From the NCBI RefSeq assembly GCF_010389155.1, contig NC_057767.1, positions 2,232,001 to 2,296,000 of the forward strand: a stretch of 64,000 nucleotides of DNA. The letters are read 5' to 3'. The position numbers were made by a program, and so were the translations under genes. Each line of letters starts with the position of its first letter. Within the stretch, counting starts at the first letter, position 1. This document shows, one piece after another, positions 10,901-20,983 of the stretch. The notes under the pieces are model-generated. The model saw only the letters and a list, made by a program, of their open reading frames with translations. It had not been told where the DNA came from and searched no databases. This DNA is from Erigeron canadensis. Taxonomy: Eukaryota; Streptophyta; Magnoliopsida; Asterales; Asteraceae.

Positions 10901-13531
10901 AAGACGAAGACAAAACGTGAAAATTGGACGCCGGCACAAGAGGTTGCTTTGGCACAAGCTTGGGTTCAAATTTCCGAATGCAAAAAATATGGAAATGAAC
11001 AAAAAGCGGATGGTTTTTAGCGTCGTGTACTTGAGCATTACACCTCACTTGTCGGCCCGACCACACGGACCATTCATGGGTTAACGCCAAAGTGGAAACA
11101 AATGAACGCCACCATGGGTCTCTTCAACGGGCTATACAATCAAGCGGTACTCTTACTTATATAGTTTGCTTAGTTTTTAGTAATTATATAGTTTTGTTCG
11201 TAGTTGTTAATAATTATATAGTTTTGTTCGTAGTTGTTAATAATTATATAGTTTTGTTCGTAGTTGTTAATAATTATATAGTTTTGTTCGTAGTTGTTAA
11301 TAATAATTATTATGTAATATGGTATTCTTTTTTTGTAGAAACAAGCCAAGGGAAGCGGGTGCAACGACTTGGATATTATGAGAGTCACTATGGCGGATTT
11401 CAAGACCCGCACCAAGAAGGAATTTCCTCACCACGCCGCATGGGATGTTGTGAAGATACACGACAAATGGGCCGAGCAAGAATGTTTCCAAATATACCAA
11501 GACATGGGACCTTCACGTAGCGACTCTTCAAAAAGGAAATCTGGAGAATATGAGACGGCCAGCACCGGGCACTTCATTCCCGACATGAATGAAGACCCAA
11601 ACCCTCCATTGGAAGCGGCAGCAAAAAAGGGAAAAAAGAAGGCATCCGCATCCGGATCCGCCTCCTCAACTGTGGCGGATGACATTAGCGAGTACGCCAA
11701 AAGGAAGACGAGATACTTGGATGAAAAACACGAGACGGATGAGAGGCGCGCAAGACAGCGGGACATCTTGTTTTTCACCAACTCGCATGCTCATATAACC
11801 GATCCCGTGATGTTGGAAATCGTTCTTAGCGAGAAACGCGAAATTGCCGCAAGACATGGATGGCAATGCCCTTTTTAGTTTCGTTCGTGTAATGTTTTCA
11901 TTTGAATAGTTGTTGGACTTGTTTTTGGTTCCGTCGTAATTTTTTTTTAAGTATTATTATGTACTTTTTTATTTATTAATAAATGTTTTTTAAATGTTTT
12001 AAATTTATAGAGTAAAAATAAATGGAAATAAAAAAGATGATATGGAAATTGGGGTTGGGGTGAGTGGCGCCACCATTTTGGGATGATTTGGGGTGAATTG
12101 GGGAAGTTTGAGGTGGAAGGTTTTTATTGAAAGATGGTGATGTGGAAATTTGGGGAAGATTGGGGTTGGGGTATCCACTCCCACCCCCCTTAAAGATAGT
12201 GTCATCCCAAACTTGAAATACCACAACATTGTGGCATCTTATACTCGTTACCGAACTCGAAACATGACCTGATTTTGTTTTGAAATATCAGTGTTCGTTA
12301 ATTATTTGGAAACCCGCCTCATGCCCTGCTAAGCTCACCCCGACCCAAACTTAAATTTTGAAGTATCAAGTTTAATTTCCGGTCGTGTTTTGAAATATTT
12401 GGTCATTGCTAATCTATAAAATATTTACAGCGAGAGAAAGGCGTGAACTCAATCAATTAGATGAAAAATAATTAATAATTAGTCTATAAGAGAAGAGATT
12501 GGGAAAAGTGTGGGTGTGGGGGGTCAACATATAAAAAGTGGTTTGGTTGGTAATGCACCAAACATAATGAGTGGTCTAAAAATGTTGTGTAACCTCCAGT
12601 TAGAAAGCCAAATCTCTAAACAACTTTCCTTTTTCCATCATATCAATAGAAACAACTAATGATTTATATTAATATATTAGAAAAGTAGTACTAGTATATA
12701 CTAGTAGCTAGTAGTAGTCTGTTGAACCTTAACATAAGGATATATACAGTATCCAAATCCAATAGTGCTTAGTTACTAGTACAATATTTACTAAAAGTAA
12801 ATAAATATGATCTCAATTCGTCAAAGATTAAGTGTTTATAAATGGTGGGGATAAGAGTGAGTGAATGGTACTTACAGATCCGTGAAAGGTTTCAAGAAGA
12901 GCTCCAGCTCCGGCTGATGCGAAGTTGGCTCCATATATGATGTACTTTTCCCAACTCAGGCCGGGCTCCGTGTATGGACGAATCAATGGCAACTTTGCAT
13001 ATTCAGCTATATATAAATATATAATTTTCAAAATTTAATTAATGGGCGGTATATGTATGTAGTAGTAGTAGGAGTAGTTATGAGAATATACATATACAAC
13101 GAGCTAGAGGCAGGTGGAAAGTAAGCACACATATATATATAGAAATAGAAATGAGACAAATTAAGAATGTACGACATATATAGTAAAAAGGAAGGAAGGG
13201 AGGGCCGGTGGGAGGGTGAATTAAGTAATTACATACATATGAAATCAGGAATGATACGGCCATCTGAAAAGCGGCCGGTGGGGAAGCCAAAGTATGTTTC
13301 GCCATAAGGAGGGAAGTTGGACTGGTCGAGAGTGGATGTGTTGATGTAGTTGTTGTTTCCAGGATCAAAGTATGAGTCTCCAAACACGAATAACGCCGCA
13401 TTCTTATTCTTATTATTATGCTTATGATGATGATGGGATTCTACTTCAATCGATCGACACACTACAATCCAACTGCTGAACAAGAAGGAGACCAACAAAA
13501 AGAAGACCACTGAATGTGAAGGTACTGTCAT
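4997..13531 (-). CDS. GDSL esterase/lipase, secreted (SGNH hydrolase)
   Basis: Five exons read on the minus strand: 13237-13531, 12876-13006, 5751-5984, 5376-5637 and 4997-5235. All introns are GT-AG and the frame is continuous for 386 aa, a normal length for plant GDSL lipases. Residues 1-27 form a signal peptide, followed by a His/Asn/Lys-rich linker (33-44). Block I is FVFGDSYFDPGNNN with the nucleophile at Ser53 (GDSY rather than GDSL). GANFASAGAG at 124-133, GTND at 183-186 (Asn185) and Asp351-x-x-His354 complete the active site. The family hydrolyses, and sometimes transfers, acyl esters in the apoplast or secretory system; the substrate is not predictable here. The ATG at 13531 is the first in frame. 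Intron 2 is 6.9 kb (5985-12875) and full of transposons plus an opposite-strand Harbinger-type pseudogene. Confidence 0.93.
6478..6965. mobile_element. Non-autonomous hAT-like element, 8-bp TSD
   Basis: The ends are TAGGGGTGTAAACGA and, on the other strand, CAAGAGTGTAAACGA. They are flanked by a perfect 8-bp duplication GGTTGTGG (6470-6477 and 6966-6973). The interior is dense in gagctcgag/cgagtcgag motifs and has no ORF. Eight-base duplications and this terminus fit the hAT superfamily. It lies in intron 2 of the esterase gene. Confidence 0.85.
7538..7714. mobile_element. Small MITE between TA repeats
   Basis: Bounded by TA microsatellites. The imperfect terminal inverted repeats begin GGAAAAGGCTCAAGT and, on the other strand, GGGTGAGGTTCATGT. 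The middle holds inverted pieces around 'cacatatgaa'. No coding capacity; lies in esterase intron 2. Confidence 0.5.
7746..7934. mobile_element. Probable MITE fragment between TA repeats
   Basis: Follows a TA repeat, begins GGGATAGGTTAGG, and contains the motif cctaagcttag shared with MITE family 1. Its right end is less clear. Probably a diverged or partial family-1 relative. Confidence 0.3.
7935..9568. other. Esterase intron 2: AT-rich DNA with Helitron-like 3' ends
   Basis: No gene. Two stretches rich in CCACCG/TTGCCG (8497-8600 and 9060-9155) are followed by short '...gcgcgg/gtgcgag...' segments, one ending CTAG before T near 8601. They resemble decayed Helitron 3' ends like others in this window. 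Short ORFs here are AT-rich and unconvincing. Confidence 0.3.
9569..9720 (+). repeat. TRIM-type LTR copy
   Basis: Begins TGTAACATCCCATATTGG and ends GGCTTGGGCTGTTAAGACA, about 152 bp. This layout is typical of short plant TRIM or solo-LTR repeats. A second 3' part of the same repeat (aagcggactcaatatctg...gggctgtta) occurs at about 10030-10070. Between them lies a GGTACC/CCGGTA-rich insert (about 9720-10010). Confidence 0.5.
10440..11878 (+). pseudogene. Myb/SANT-like Harbinger-accessory (ORF1-type) gene, broken
   Basis: Upstream are AACGGCT (10264) and a TATA stretch (10319-10329). The ATG at 10440 starts a Pro/Asn/Gln-rich N-terminus, then an acidic segment, then a trihelix/Myb-like block (ENWTPAQEVALAQAW...) and an alkaline C-terminus (11339-11878) ending in TAG. 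These features fit plant proteins of the PIF/Harbinger ORF1 type, which bind DNA and assist the transposase. Two lesions are visible: a frame change near 10660-10690, and a TAG at 11018-11020 where the family has Trp before RRVLEHY. An intron is inferred at 11151-11338 (GT..AG). No transposase is nearby. The gene lies in intron 2 of the esterase, on the opposite strand. Confidence 0.7.
11191..11304 (+). repeat. Four copies of a 30-bp tandem repeat
   Basis: The unit gttttgttcgtagttgttaa plus taattatata repeats almost perfectly inside the intron of the Harbinger-type pseudogene. Its translation (a 10-residue repeat) is incidental. Confidence 0.9.
11879..12875. other. Remaining part of esterase intron 2
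   Basis: 3' flank of the Harbinger-type pseudogene. 12048-12190 is GGGGTT/GGTGGA-rich and echoes the G-rich stretch at 10075-10240 on the other side of that gene. The two might be decayed subterminal parts of one element, but I could not define inverted ends. Confidence 0.25.
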
Positions 13532-13596
13532 TAGATCCAAATACTACTACTAATCAATAATAAAACAAATACGGGGAAGCTAGTTCTTTATTTACA

Positions 13597-13604
13597 TATA
13601 TATA
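13597..13604 (-). promoter_or_regulatory. Possible TATA box of the esterase gene
   Basis: TATATATA lies about 66-73 bp upstream of the esterase ATG, a reasonable TATA position given a short 5' UTR. TA repeats are common in this window, so the call is weak. Confidence 0.3.
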
Positions 13605-13769
13605 CATCTCACACCCTTCCTCCATTCTGTTGACTATATAAATATATATTATTTATTTATTCATTTTATTGCTTGCATTTTGCATTTTGAGTTTGTTCTC
13701 GCAATCTTTTTGGGTATCTTTTCAGTTTAATTTACATACAACTTTTCACGACTATATATATTATTAACA

Positions 13770-13807
13770 TATATAGAGAGATGTCACGCGGGTACCCATC
13801 CTACTAG
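13770..13807 (+). mobile_element. Helitron-like 3' terminus
   Basis: The sequence cacgcgggtacccatccta runs into CTAG (13804-13807) followed by T, as expected for a Helitron 3' end inserted at an A-T site. The 5' end was not found. Confidence 0.35.
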
Positions 13808-13848
13808 TAGCTAAAATAATGATAAAAAAAATCCAACGCAAGTCTATA

Positions 13849-15248
13849 TCTATATAATACTCTATCTCAATTTGATGATGTGAGCTCACCACATCATATT
13901 TTTTTTACGTGGCGATCTCATGTCGTTAGTCTCTTAAACACTGACACGTAAGTTGACACCTGTACATACTTAACAAATCATCATCCAGTCAACAACCACA
14001 TAGCTTTTATTAATTATAAATAAATAGCATATTAAAAAGTCATAAACAAGATTAGAACCTACAACCTCAAGTCTTTTATGTGAAACATAAACCACTTGAT
14101 CTAATGAGATTTTTGTTTATATTTTGGAAAACATGATAGATATTCGGTCTAAAAATCCCACGAAAATTATTAAAAATATTATTTATATTTTAATGACATA
14201 TTCTAAATTTATAAAAGTTTCCATATTTTAAAAATCTTTTTAATTCTTATTAAAAAATAATAATGATTCTTAATTTTTTTAATATAATATCTTTTGAGAT
14301 ATAATTTTTTTATATATTTTTTATTTTCCAACATAAATATATTACAAAAATATAAACTTTAGATTACTTGGAACATAAAAAAATGTTGTCTTAATTTAAA
14401 TTGAATTTATGTTTTTATATACACTATGTTTAATTCTTTGAGGGTGGACGTAATACTTAAGGAGGCAAGGTGTTGATCAACCGGTGACCAGTTGGAACAT
14501 CACCCGCCCTGTAGGTACCAAAAGGGTGGGTAGCAAAGTGGTGATGGTGGTGTAAATCTGGTTTCTTCCTCACCCTCTTACCTTTTTAATTTTATCTTTT
14601 TCTTTGTTTTAATTTTATCATTCTCAACCTCACTCAGTATGTATATTATGTATGTTAATATGAAAAGAGAGTATAAATACGCACAAAAATATAGAAAACA
14701 AAAGTGAAACTTACTTCTCATTCAATGACAGAGTAAGCCTTAAATAGGCAAAACTACATCTCATGTGATCCTAAAAATAAGCAAATAAACTACCAACTCT
14801 ATCTAAGGAATTGGTCATGGGTATGACCCATAACGTCCATATTCTCAATTGCATATAATTCGGTCAACCCCATGACTTTATACCATTTATTTATACCATT
14901 TATTTGAAGCAACACTAATACCAACTCAAATACTAACTTAAATAAAACCAACTCAAACTAAATAATATGACTGAGTCAAGATTAATTCTTACATAGACGG
15001 TGAGAGAATGGTGAAATATTCATTGCTTGTGGAAGGGATGAGAGAGGATGAAAAAAAGTGAAGATTTATCTTGAGGTTTATAATTTTTCCTTCTAATAAT
15101 GTTTATTACTTTGTCATCTGACATTTTACTTCATTACATAAAAAAATATATTCGTTCTTTGATAACAGTTTTTTTTTATATTGAATATTTGTTGAACTAT
15201 TTGATAGAAATTTATGTTATCCCGTGCAATGCACGGGGCTAAACCTAG
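13849..15248 (+). mobile_element. Non-autonomous Helitron
   Basis: Starts A|TCTATATAATACTC and ends with a hairpin CCCGTGCAATGCACGGG (15221-15237) followed by CTAG|T at 15245-15248. Helitrons start TC, end CTRR after a short hairpin, and insert between A and T. The interior is AT-rich with no gene. It includes a tRNA-like piece near 14044-14108 that may be a SINE remnant. The exact 5' end is less certain than the 3' end. Confidence 0.6.
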
Positions 15249-15687
15249 TTAATAATAAAATAGGGTTTAATTGATTAATTGTTTGGGACCGTCCGTCCAT
15301 CGCGACGAAGAATGCATTCAAACTTACGCACTTTGGGGGCCTGCCCGGAGTTGAACTTAAAGACATTATTCACGTTCACATTATTATTATTATTATATAA
15401 ATATTTTATTATTAAACTATCATGTTAGTTGATTAATTAAAATGCTTTATGTTACTCAAAGTTCAAACTAGGCCCATGTTACATGCATCATTTTTCTATA
15501 TCGCCTTTAATAAAGATTTGCAACTAACCACCTCTTCCTTTTTTTTTCTTTTTACTTGAATTGAACTTCATACGCCATATTTTGAAGGCAAACTAATGTG
15601 CGGTCTTTTGGTCATGTGGGCTTGGCCGCTTGGGATGTACAGGCCTGGCCCGACATACGAAGCAAGAGGAAATCAGTACCCCGCGAG

Positions 15688-16532
15688 TAGAGGTGTACAA
15701 AAAAACCGATTAACCGAACCGATTCAAAAGTTAACCTATAACCGTAACCGGTTAGTAACCTATACAGTGATAATCGATTATAGGTTAGGAAAAACCGACA
15801 ATTAGGAATCGATTTGACATTTTGAAAATAGAAACCGATCATAACCGGTTAACCGGTAATCGGTTAATTTTTTTTAAAAAAAACCGGTTAATCGGTTAAC
15901 CTACCATACATACACAAATAATATATATATACTGATTAACACTAGCCAGTCTCATACCTTTTACTTTACACTCACCGCTGCCTTAATTCCTTAAACTCCT
16001 TTTCTAGACCTTTTCTTCCCTATTCAATCGATGACATAAAAAAACCCCACAAAAAACCCATTCAACTTCTTCTCCATCTTCAAGTTTACCGGTTTGGGTT
16101 TTTTCCTGGTGTGTGATCTTGTTTGATTTGATTTGATTTGTTGACGACGAGGACCAAGAACCCCCGATGAAGATTCAGATAATAGAACCAGAAATTGATG
16201 GGATTTGATTTGATTTGTTGAATCCATGTGACAAAACTCGCAGGAGTGTTTTTTTTAATAGGGATGGATTGGAAGTCGGTAGAGATGGGTTCCAAGGTAA
16301 GACTTTAATAACTTAACTTTTTTGAATCATTTGTATGATGTGTCCGGTTAAAAAAAACTGGAAATAGGTTAACCGGTTATTATTAACCGGAACCGATTAC
16401 ACCGGTTAAGGTTTTTCCAAACACAAACCGGTTATTAACCGGTATAGGTTAACCGAAACCGGTTATTTTTAAAAAAAAAAAACGATTTCGGTTATTATAT
16501 ATAAATCCGGTTAACCGAAAGTTGCAATTCTA
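15688..16532. mobile_element. Non-autonomous hAT-like element, 8-bp TSD
   Basis: A perfect 8-bp duplication CCCGCGAG flanks it (15680-15687 and 16533-16540). The left end is TAGAGGTGTACAAAAAA, and the right end read inwards is TAGAATTGCAAC. Both sides are packed with ggttaaccggtt-type palindromic motifs. The middle (about 15950-16330) is different in composition and looks like foreign or former gene sequence. No long ORF. Confidence 0.85.
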
Positions 16533-16616
16533 CCCGCGAGTATGTCAAAGAGCTTGGGTAAACTATATATCAACCATCACAACAAGTTAAGACTAAATAA
16601 ATCAGTCAATCATATA

Positions 16617-16870
16617 CTCTCTCTGTTCCATTTTAATTGTCTTATTTTGACTGGTCAAATCTTTTTCTTCCGAGTTTGACCATAAATACTTTTGTTTGTG
16701 TTATATATTGATTGATGAAAGTTGTATCAATGAAAAATACATTTAAAACTCATTCAATTCGTATATGTTATATCAAGTGTTATATAACACAAACAAAAAT
16801 ATTCACGGCCAAATTTTAAAGAAAAAGACTCAAAAACTCAAAATAAGTCAATTAATATGGGACGGGGGAG
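16617..16870. mobile_element. Stowaway-type MITE
   Basis: Flanked by TA on both sides. It begins CTCTCTCTGTTCCATTTTAA and ends TTAATATGGGACGGGGGAG, close to the well-known Stowaway terminus CTCCCTCCGTCCC. 254 bp, AT-rich, no coding capacity. Inner inverted segments around 'gttatata' suggest a hairpin. Confidence 0.88.
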
Positions 16871-17690
16871 TATATGGTATGACATGCTCTTTGCCTTTAC
16901 AAGATATATATGAAAGACAAAGAAATGAAGACCGGTAAGTATAAAGAATTAACTATAAGTTAGTCTATACTAGAAAATTAAAGTATTCAGTAGGATGCAG
17001 AGTGGTGTAATAACGTATGAAATTAAAAAAATTGTTAGAGTTTTAGAAGGGAGTTCAGCAGTATAGATAAAAATAAAAAATAAAAAATAAAAAAAATAAA
17101 TAAAAGAAACCTACTTAGTACGTTGTTCATGAAGCAACAATGTTGTATCTAAAACCTTTTTTCATTTATGTTCAAAAATTAAAAATACTTCTTTTCATTT
17201 AAATCAGGCCAAGTTAACTAATGGACCATGCCCATGGGCCATGTCTAAGAGTGTTACTGGAATCCATCAAATCATAAAGCATATCAAGAGATGGACATTT
17301 GACTCATGGACCGACTATTTGGGATTTTTTTTCTGATTTTCGAGTTTCTTTCTATCAGTTTGAGCAATATTCAAACTTTGTATTTTCCATGTATACTTCA
17401 TGGTTTCCAGATACTAAAAATTAGATAAGAAATCAATTAGATACGAACCACAATTTTAAGAAGACTATACAACTACTTCAAAAGATAATGTGATATGCAA
17501 AAAATGTATGTTTCACTTTCATAATTCATAAAATTACCTTCCATCTTGCCAGTCGGTTTCAAAACACGTACATTAAAATTTAAATTAAACTATTAAATGA
17601 AGTACTATTTGGAATAACGTACAAAGTGAATAGACATACACAAACTGCTCTCTTGTCTTCGCAAGGCAGAAGGATCGAACACATAAACTT
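16871..17690. other. Spacer with no recognised feature
   Basis: AT-rich sequence between the Stowaway MITE and the SINE-like repeat. It includes an A/T-only stretch near 17060-17105. No gene or element recognised. Confidence 0.4.
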
Positions 17691-17699
17691 TGATGTGTT

Positions 17700-17915
17700 C
17701 ACATTGGGTTCGAATCATGACAATGCCCTAAAGGGTTTGCTTTCTCATGTGTAGATGGGTATAACATTACTAACATTTGCATGTGGCAGAATTTGAAACC
17801 TTAACCCCCTAGGAAAAAACCACAAAGTCCAAAACTCCCTAACCACTGGACTATCACTCCAATGACAAAACAAAAGTATACGTCCTAACCACTGGGCTAT
17901 CATCCCAATAGCAAA
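17700..17915 (-). repeat. tRNA-derived SINE-like element with doubled A box
   Basis: On the minus strand GATAGCCCAGTGGTTAGG and, about 55 bp on, GATAGTCCAGTGGTTAGG resemble tRNA A-box regions. A weak B-box-like segment (aaggtttcaaattctgcc) follows at about 17790, and a 'ggttcgaatc'-type motif is present nearby on the plus strand. The tandem head is unusual. It is not a functional tRNA gene, because no cloverleaf closes. Confidence 0.5.
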
Positions 17916-18179
17916 AACAAACGTGTTAACCACTTCGATTCAAGCATTAGTTAATTTTCCTAGCAACATTGACCATAAAAATTAAATCTCATAGCCCATA
18001 TATACTGCTTTATAAAAATTATACCTTTATGTTGAAAGTTTAAAAAAAAGACATGCGAATTAACCAAATTACTCTTAATGATATAAATTACCACAAAGCC
18101 TTAATATTATATTGCACCATTAGTCCTTTATTATAAAATATATGTACTACCCATTTTAAATCAAACACCTTTACATCAA

Positions 18180-19688
18180 GGGAAAAATCCATAAAAAGGT
18201 AACCTATTTACACGAATTTCCTATTAAAGGTAACCTATTTTGTTTTCATCTATTTAAAGGATCCTAGTTTCAAAAATTTCCTAATAAAGGGTATCTCGTT
18301 AATTTTTGACAGACGGAGCCTGTTAAGTGCCATGTCACTGATGCCACGTCATCAGTTTGGCTGATGTGGCACTTGACTTTGACCCTTCTTTTTCAGCAAA
18401 TCATTGAAAACCCTTTGATCTACATGGAGCCTAATAAATTATTTGAACAACAATCATTGACTAATACATTTTCCAAAAGAACTGCTAACATCCAAAATGC
18501 ATCTTCTTCCGTTTTCATCATGAGTAACAATAATGCAGCAACATAATTTAATCCCTGCATCAAATACATCTTAGTTATCACAATTGACAATTTACAAACA
18601 AAGAAGAAGATTCAAAAATCCTGAAAAATATCAACTTTTTGTGTCTTATATTGTTTGATTTCCTAGTCCTACTACTTCAACCTCAGTGTGGCAAAATTAA
18701 CCCATTTGCATATAAAAGGGGTCAATGACTCAATATATGAATGTTATTTAACTAAAAGGAGAATGACCCATTTGCATTCAAATGCACAGATTCTCTATAA
18801 ATAACTTGATTGAAAAGAATTTCAAATATTATTATAACTGGTTTTTTAATCATACATGACATATTAAGTATCTATATAATTTGTAAAATGAATAAAAGAA
18901 TTGGTGATGGGTTAGCCCAACCCGACTGTTTCAGCCTGTATTAAAAATCACCGATTTTGACCCACACAGATTTTGGCAATCAACCAAACCTACCTGAGCT
19001 GCTCATTTTGCCCTCTATACTTCTAGCTTTTTTGTGGATTTTATAGTCTTCTCTGCCATTTTACTCCAACGTATTTGAATTGTATACAACAAGCAACCAA
19101 GAAGAGCAGATATCACATGTAAGCAACAAACCACAAACGGATGTCAGTAATTTTGATATTCTAGCTGAACAACTATATATGTTGATAACCAAGAAGAGCA
19201 TATATTGCATTTAAGCAACAAACCACAAATTGTGTCAGTAATTTTGACATTCTACCTGGGTTGTTTGATGTCCACGAAGTCCATCTTCTTGCTACATCAC
19301 CAAAAAAAAACAACTAGAAACAGGTCCTCCAAATATGTTAGACATTTAATAGTGTTTAATTGATAAGAAATCGAACGAATTTGAGGATGGGGAAATTAGG
19401 GTTTTTGAGTTTTGGGGGGAAAAGAGAAAAGGGGGAAGAACTATGACAGGGAGAAAGAAAAGGGAAAAAGAAAATAAGTATCCGAGATATTACGTCGATA
19501 TATATATATAGGTCGGTCAAAGTCAAGGGTGACATGGCACTTAACGAGCTTCGGCTGTCAAAAACTAAAGATATACCTTTTATTAGGAAATTTTTGAAAA
19601 TAGAATCCTTTAAATAGACGAAAACAAAATAGGTTACCTTTAATAGGAATTTCGTGTAAATAGGTTACCTTTTTTATAGATTTTTCCC
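18180..19688. mobile_element. Non-autonomous MULE with long TIRs, perfect 9-bp TSD
   Basis: The perfect 9-bp duplication TTACATCAA flanks it (18171-18179 and 19689-19697). The terminal inverted repeats of about 190 bp begin GGGAAAAATC and are clearly similar at both ends, including the 'aggtaacctattt' modules. Long TIRs and 9-bp duplications are the hallmark of Mutator-like elements. No transposase is present. The interior contains a near-duplicate pair (19096-19165 and 19186-19258) and a 'gaaattagggtttttgag' stretch like a plant 5' UTR, so it may carry captured gene sequence. Confidence 0.88.
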
Positions 19689-19821
19689 TTACATCAATTA
19701 CTCACGTACAGTTTCTTTTTTTGACACCACCATCACCATCCGTCGGCGCCATCACACCGCCGTCATCATCCCCGCATTGCATGGGTACCAAGATTATATA
19801 TATATATATATATATATATAT

Positions 19822-19995
19822 GGGGGGGTGAGATATTTTGAGACCACCTCTTATTTTAAGACCAACTAGGACCATTGATTTTTGTACACCATCATGATCT
19901 ACAAGACTTTTTGTAAAAACACTAACACTTTCCGGTGACGGTCCCACCAGAAAATCATGTGTAAGTTAACTTACACATGATTTTTCTGTGGGCCC
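19822..19995. mobile_element. Half copy of the foldback MITE at 37007-37361
   Basis: After a TA repeat it begins GGGGGGGTGAGATATTTTG and matches, in reverse, the right arm and central gtaagttaacttac palindrome of the element at 37007-37361. Similarity stops after 'tgtgggccc', so the second arm is lost or replaced. Confidence 0.7.
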
Positions 19996-20983
19996 ATATA
20001 TCAATTCTATATTTACCTATCACCCTTTCTCTTTCCTAAAATTTCAACCAATCATTTTTTCTCTCTCTCCTGCATAAATCATTTATTCCTCCAATTCATT
20101 CAAAATCTTTTATCTCGTACATCGATAAATTATAAAAATTATATGGGTGTTCTTAAAATTTCATGATATTTAATTAGAGATCTCATTCGATATAGACGAA
20201 TTTTTAAATGCGAGGGCGGAGCCCGTACGATGAAGGCATTTGGCTATCACACTCCATGACCTATCACCCCACCATCTGACCGCCGCAACGCGCGGGTACT
20301 CGCTCTCGTATATCGTAAAACGTGAACGTATGATATCTTACTACATTTGCTAGTTTACAGCTACCTTTTGGTATACAAATATAACTTTGTGGTTTAAAAC
20401 TTTTATTACTAGCTTAATAGGAAATAGGATACAATAATTTTTATATGAGCCTGTACATGCTAGATTAATATTCTAAAAAAAAATACGTACACTACCCCAA
20501 TTTGTTATGAGAATACATTATTGATGAATGAAATAAACATGTACATTAGAGTCATTTCACCTCTAAGTTGTTATATATATAAATTTGCCAAACACTAAAT
20601 GCGCAGATTATTTGATTATCTCGATTTCAAAATGCAAAATCAAATCCAAACACTAAGTTTTTATATCACGTTTTGTTACAACTGATTTTCTAATTCTGAT
20701 TTTATATATATCATAATTCATTTTGAAAATGCAACCCCAAGCACCCCTTAACATCTTCTGCAACATAAATGTTTGGTAATATGAGAGGGGAGTCAACAAA
20801 TACAGAAGGCAAAAAAAAAAATGCAAAACTTGAAAATGGGCAAAAGTGATTGAGAAAGAGTAATTAAGACAGCAAACTTAGTTTGGAAAGGCAAGACATA
20901 TGACAGTAACTATGATTTTCAAAGCAGAAACATCATCCTAGCTCTGCATTATGTCTAGTACTAGAAAATAGGAAATGAAAATC
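19996..20983. other. Spacer and 3' flank of the RBR gene
   Basis: AT-rich. 20215-20310 has a CG-rich repeat-like patch ending with a 'gcaacgcgcgggtac' motif, similar to Helitron-associated motifs elsewhere in the window. No gene seen. Confidence 0.35.

Noticed and set aside
11092..11520. ORF with repeated VLFVVVNNYI units
   Set aside because: The 30-bp tandem repeat lies in the intron of the Harbinger-type pseudogene; the real frame resumes after the acceptor at 11338.
13532..13540. Upstream start of the esterase
   Set aside because: The codon there is TTG; the ATG at 13531 is used instead.
17641..17935. Functional tRNA gene
   Set aside because: Only A-box-like and weak B-box-like motifs are present; no acceptor stem or anticodon arm closes.
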